In this document: piece after piece, positions 54,720-57,290 of the stretch | Layout: every line of letters begins with the position of its first letter | Numbering within the stretch: the stretch's first letter is position 1 | DNA from: Natronobacillus azotifigens | GTDB taxonomy: Bacteria > Bacillota > Bacilli > Bacillales > Amphibacillaceae | NCBI RefSeq assembly: GCF_026805325.1 | Contig: NZ_JAPRAT010000025.1 | Span: forward strand, 1-57,290 | DNA: 57,290 nucleotides | Direction: 5' to 3' | Notes under the pieces: generated by a model | Seen by the model: the letters and a program-made list of their open reading frames with translations, nothing else | What the model was told of the DNA's origin: nothing | The model's database searches: none | Position numbers and translations under genes: made by a program

Positions 54720-55244
54720 GTGAAAATTTCAATTCAGAAAATTAATCAATCGGAAGGTTATGCATTTGATGAGCAAGTAGATCTCTCAGAACTAGAATCA
54801 TTAAAGAATGACATTAGAAAGATTGGTCTTGTATCCGTGAAAGGGACAGCTACAGCGCAAGGACAGACAATTACTTGTCAAATGACAATTAAAGGTACAA
54901 TGATTTTGCCGTGTGCTAGAACTTTAGTGGACGTACCATATCCGTTTGAGGTGAATGTAGTAGAGCTATTCTCTACTAATCCTTATTACACCGAAGAAGA
55001 TGAGTCGGAAATTCATCCAGTTGATGGAGAAGTACTTGACTTAGAGCCCTTTATAAAGGAAAATGTATTATTAGAGATTCCATTCCGTGTCTTTGCCGAT
55101 CCAGAACAAATGGAGGCAAATGCTTTAACAGAAGGTGAAGGATGGGAGATAGTCTCTGAAGAAAAGCAAGAGGGTAAAATTGATCCTCGGCTTGAGAAAT
55201 TACAGGCATTACTAAATGATGATGAAAAGAATGAAAATCAATAA
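54720..55244 (+). CDS. ylbN: YceD/DUF177 family protein YlbN
   Basis: A 174-residue acidic protein of the YceD family, which sits next to rpmF in most bacteria and has been tied to 23S rRNA accumulation. The block GTATAQGQTITCQMTIKGTMILPCARTL and the later DLEPFIKENVLLEIPFRVFA are family features. GAGGTGA at 54706-54712 selects GTG 54720. It forms an operon with rpmF. Confidence 0.9.
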   Translation: MKISIQKINQSEGYAFDEQVDLSELESLKNDIRKIGLVSVKGTATAQGQTITCQMTIKGTMILPCARTLVDVPYPFEVNVVELFSTNPYYTEEDESEIHPVDGEVLDLEPFIKENVLLEIPFRVFADPEQMEANALTEGEGWEIVSEEKQEGKIDPRLEKLQALLNDDEKNENQ

Positions 55245-55332
55245 GGTAAAGTGTTAACATATCACTTCCTAGCCTTATGTATTTTATATAGTAAGGGAGA
55301 TTTTCGTTTCGGAAGTGAAGGAGGTGTAAGAC

Positions 55333-55506
55333 ATGGCAGTACCAAAAAGAAGAACATCAAAAAAGGTGAAAAACCAACGACGTACGCATAAGAAATTACA
55401 TGTACCAGGAATGGTTGTTTGTTCCAATTGTGGTGAACTTACTAAACCTCACCATGTTTGCAAAGCATGTGGACATTATGATGGGAAGCAAGTAGTTGAA
55501 TCATAG
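55333..55506 (+). CDS. rpmF: 50S ribosomal protein L32
   Basis: A 57-residue ribosomal protein with a basic N-terminus ([20 protein letters not shown]) and a four-cysteine zinc ribbon: CSNC and CKAC. This is the zinc-binding (C+) form. GGAGGTGTAAGAC lies ahead of the ATG. It lies 88 bp after ylbN and ends in a terminator. Confidence 0.97.
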   Translation: MAVPKRRTSKKVKNQRRTHKKLHVPGMVVCSNCGELTKPHHVCKACGHYDGKQVVES

Positions 55507-55562
55507 ACTATTCTAAAAATAATATGCTTTCAGATTGGGGAGATAGTTTATCTCTCTAATCA

Positions 55563-55597
55563 AAAAAAGATGACAGTTTATGCAGTCATCTTTTTTT
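55563..55597 (+). terminator. rpmF terminator
   Basis: AAAGATGAC pairs with GTCATCTTT around a 10-base loop, followed by T7. Confidence 0.85.
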
Positions 55598-55706
55598 GTT
55601 GAGAAATTTCAATGATTGTTCATAGTAGATAGAAATTTGCTCTATTTTAATTCTAGTAGCCCCTTTTCTTGCATATAGTAATAGCAACAATAGGAGGGGG
55701 TAGGAA

Positions 55707-56192
55707 ATGAATACGAGTAGACAAGATGCTTGGACAAAAGATGAAGATGCTTTACTTGCTGAGACAGTATTAAACTATATTCGAGAAGGAAAAACGCAAT
55801 TAGAGGCTTTTAGAGAAGTTGCGAAAAGATTATCGAGGACACCAGCGGCTTGTGGTTTTCGTTGGAATGCTTCTGTTCGTAAAGTTTATGAAAATGCTGT
55901 TGAACAAGCAAAAAAGGATCGAAAAAAAGTAACGATAACAGAAAAGCCTTTGTATACCGATCACTCGACGGAGCAAATTACTTTAGAAGCAGCGATTTCT
56001 TTATTAGAAAAAGTAAAAGGAAATGTGCTGAAAGTAGATCAAGCTTTTTCAGTGGATCAAGAAAAGTATCAATCATTAGTAACCGAAAATAAACAGTTAA
56101 AAGAACAACTTCAAGCTTATCAGGTAATTATCAATGAAATTAATGGACTTATATCTAAAATCGATGAGCAAAAAGAAAAAACCTTGCTATAA
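55707..56192 (+). CDS. ylbO: RsfA-family (Myb-like) regulator YlbO
   Basis: A 161-residue protein of the RsfA/YlbO family of forespore-associated transcription regulators. A SANT/Myb-like helix-turn-helix covers residues 6-60 ([22 protein letters not shown]...[19 protein letters not shown]), and residues 95-150 form a coiled coil. GGAGGGGG precedes ATG 55707. It is monocistronic and ends in a terminator overlapping its last codons. Confidence 0.88.
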   Translation: MNTSRQDAWTKDEDALLAETVLNYIREGKTQLEAFREVAKRLSRTPAACGFRWNASVRKVYENAVEQAKKDRKKVTITEKPLYTDHSTEQITLEAAISLLEKVKGNVLKVDQAFSVDQEKYQSLVTENKQLKEQLQAYQVIINEINGLISKIDEQKEKTLL

Positions 56193-56205
56193 GGTTTTTT
56201 TCTTT
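56176..56205 (+). terminator. ylbO terminator overlapping the stop codon
   Basis: AAAAACCTT pairs with AAGGTTTTT around GCTAT, followed by T; the stop codon TAA lies at the loop. Confidence 0.8.
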
Positions 56206-56757
56206 TTGTCATTCTATCTATTTAGAAATCTCATATTCACTTTTCATAAACAACAAATACCTAACGTGGATACATCATATGAATAAACTGTGCGGTAACA
56301 GAAGCTTTTTATCCCGCTCCTCAAATGAACTTGGCTCCCTTTCCGCAGGGCGCGGCTTCAGCTAACTCGGAAGAAATTCACTTCCGAGTGGATCTTCAGC
56401 TCGCTCTTTTCCTGCTGGAGTGTCGCCAATTTCATTTGATACGCTAGATGGTGGATCTAATTGTTTTTGAATTCGATTATTGGATACCGATCTAAAGTAT
56501 TAGCATATTTAACAGGTTTTAGAACTTATTAACTTTATTGCAAATTTATATAAACAGTTTTTTGATTCGTAATTTTACGAGTCAAATGCTAATTTAAGCG
56601 GAGGAGGTTGCTATTCAAATTATTTACCACACTGTTTGAGTCTATTGTGAAGTTGTGGTTTGTGAAGGGGTGTTTTTTGGGTGGACGAAAATAAAAGAAT
56701 GTTATATGCTTTGTAGGGGAAAATGTCGAATTTATAATTTAGATAAGAGGTGTTGAT
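56193..56757. other. 565-bp region between ylbO and panE
   Basis: Holds a repeat-C copy (56310-56450). The remaining 300 bp is AT-rich without a gene or a promoter that I can support; ylbP of B. subtilis is absent. Confidence 0.6.
56310..56450 (+). repeat. Repeat family C, copy 3
   Basis: GC-rich segment with CCCTTTCCGCAGGGCGCGGC, CAGCTAACTCGGAAG / CTTCCGAGTGGATC inverted repeat and TTTTCCTGCTGGAGTGTCGCC. The pattern is common between genes of Bacillaceae. Confidence 0.65.
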
Positions 56758-57290
56758 ATGAGGATTGGTGTTATTGGTGGTGGATCAATTGGACTTTTTA
56801 TCGCAGCAAAAATGTCAGAACAACAACACGAAGTTACACTTTATGTAAGAAGTAAAAAGCAAGCTCAGATAATTCAAGACCAGCAAGTCTGCTGTTTGCC
56901 AGACTCAAAACAATACCAGGTTAAAGCAAAACAATTTAATGAAAATACATATGTTGGAGATGAGCTTGTTTTTATTTGTGTAAAACAATATGATCTTGAG
57001 GACATTCTCGATAAATTTCACAATTTCTCAGGAGTACTTATTTTTTTGCAAAATGGAATGGGACATATTGACTTGATAAAGCACCATAACCTTGTTAATC
57101 AAATCTTTATTGGTACTTGTGAACATGCTGCCAGAAAAGAGGATGAAGCAACTGTAGCACACACAGGGGTTGGAAAAATAAATCTTTCCTTATACCAGGG
57201 AGAGGCATCTTTATTAAAAAAATACTCTCAACATTTGTCTAGGCTGAATTTTAAGATAGAAATAAAAGAAGATTGGTATCATCTATTATT
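56758..57290 (+). CDS. ylbQ: 2-dehydropantoate 2-reductase, truncated by window end
   Basis: Ketopantoate reductase of pantothenate/CoA synthesis (PanE family). Only the first 177 codons are inside the window. The NADP Rossmann motif GVIGGGSIGLFIA is at the start; VFICVKQYDLEDIL and FLQNGMGHIDLI are family blocks, and the reading frame is open to the end. AAGAGGTG lies ahead of the ATG. It closes the ylb block as in B. subtilis; note that coaD, also a CoA gene, is 6 kb upstream. Confidence 0.88.
   Translation, partial: MRIGVIGGGSIGLFIAAKMSEQQHEVTLYVRSKKQAQIIQDQQVCCLPDSKQYQVKAKQFNENTYVGDELVFICVKQYDLEDILDKFHNFSGVLIFLQNGMGHIDLIKHHNLVNQIFIGTCEHAARKEDEATVAHTGVGKINLSLYQGEASLLKKYSQHLSRLNFKIEIKEDWYHLL

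Overview
This is a low-GC Firmicute chromosome segment from a spore-forming member of the Bacillaceae. Gene order follows two blocks of the Bacillus subtilis map: patA-ykyB-darB(ykuL)-dapH-dapL-ykuS-ykuT, then ktrC-rnjA-rpoY-defB-ykyA-pdhABCD-speA-yktA-suhB(yktC)-ylaI-ylaN, and finally the ylbB-to-ylbQ block with rsmD, coaD and rpmF. Spore genes (spoVAC/AD/AEb, a Spo0E-like phosphatase, ylbJ/spoVV, ylbD, ylbO/rsfA-like, ytvI-like) show an endospore former. Codon use and repeats suggest the Oceanobacillus/Gracilibacillus/Amphibacillus side of the family; the genus is not certain. No rRNA, tRNA, CRISPR array, prophage or intact transposase was seen.

Layout. 1-2.4 kb: pepF-type peptidase. 2.4-6.1 kb, minus strand: a small hypothetical gene, a short spoVA operon headed by a YhcN/YlaJ-type lipoprotein, and nfrA. 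6.3-9.9 kb, minus strand: a four-gene envelope operon (signal peptidase I, zinc-ribbon membrane protein, HtrA-like protease, lipoprotein). 10-17 kb: Spo0E-like gene, patA, ykyB, the c-di-AMP receptor darB, dapH-dapL, ykuS and a MscS channel; patA, dapH and dapL are three consecutive steps of the acetylated lysine/diaminopimelate route. 17.5-25.8 kb: a heterodimeric ABC exporter, ktrC, RNase J1 with RNA polymerase epsilon, peptide deformylase and ykyA. 26.7-31.8 kb: the pyruvate dehydrogenase operon, whose E2 has two almost identical lipoyl domains. 31.9-37 kb: a deacetylase-like lipoprotein, speA, yktA, suhB, ylaI and ylaN.

37.7-44.9 kb is an accessory island where B. subtilis has ftsW, pycA and the cta cytochrome genes. 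It encodes an AgrC-like sensor kinase and LytTR regulator, a small secreted protein, a tandem pair of about 227-residue lipoproteins, two ABC permeases, one ATPase and a membrane-anchored protein. The gene set resembles bacteriocin/toxin production-and-immunity clusters, but most components belong to families of unknown function. It is the best candidate here for an undescribed system.

45.6-57.3 kb returns to conserved order: ytvI-like, a YhcV-like CBS protein, ylbD, ricF(ylbF), ylbG, a structured RNA upstream of rsmD, rsmD-coaD, ylbJ, ylbL, tmcAL, ylbN-rpmF, ylbO and a truncated ylbQ/panE.

At least three dispersed repeat families lie between genes. One has about seven full or decayed copies and resembles the right end/guide-RNA scaffold of IS200/IS605-type elements without any tnpB gene; one copy supplies the stop codon of the ytvI-like gene. 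All names rest on reading the sequence and on remembered family features; no database search was run.
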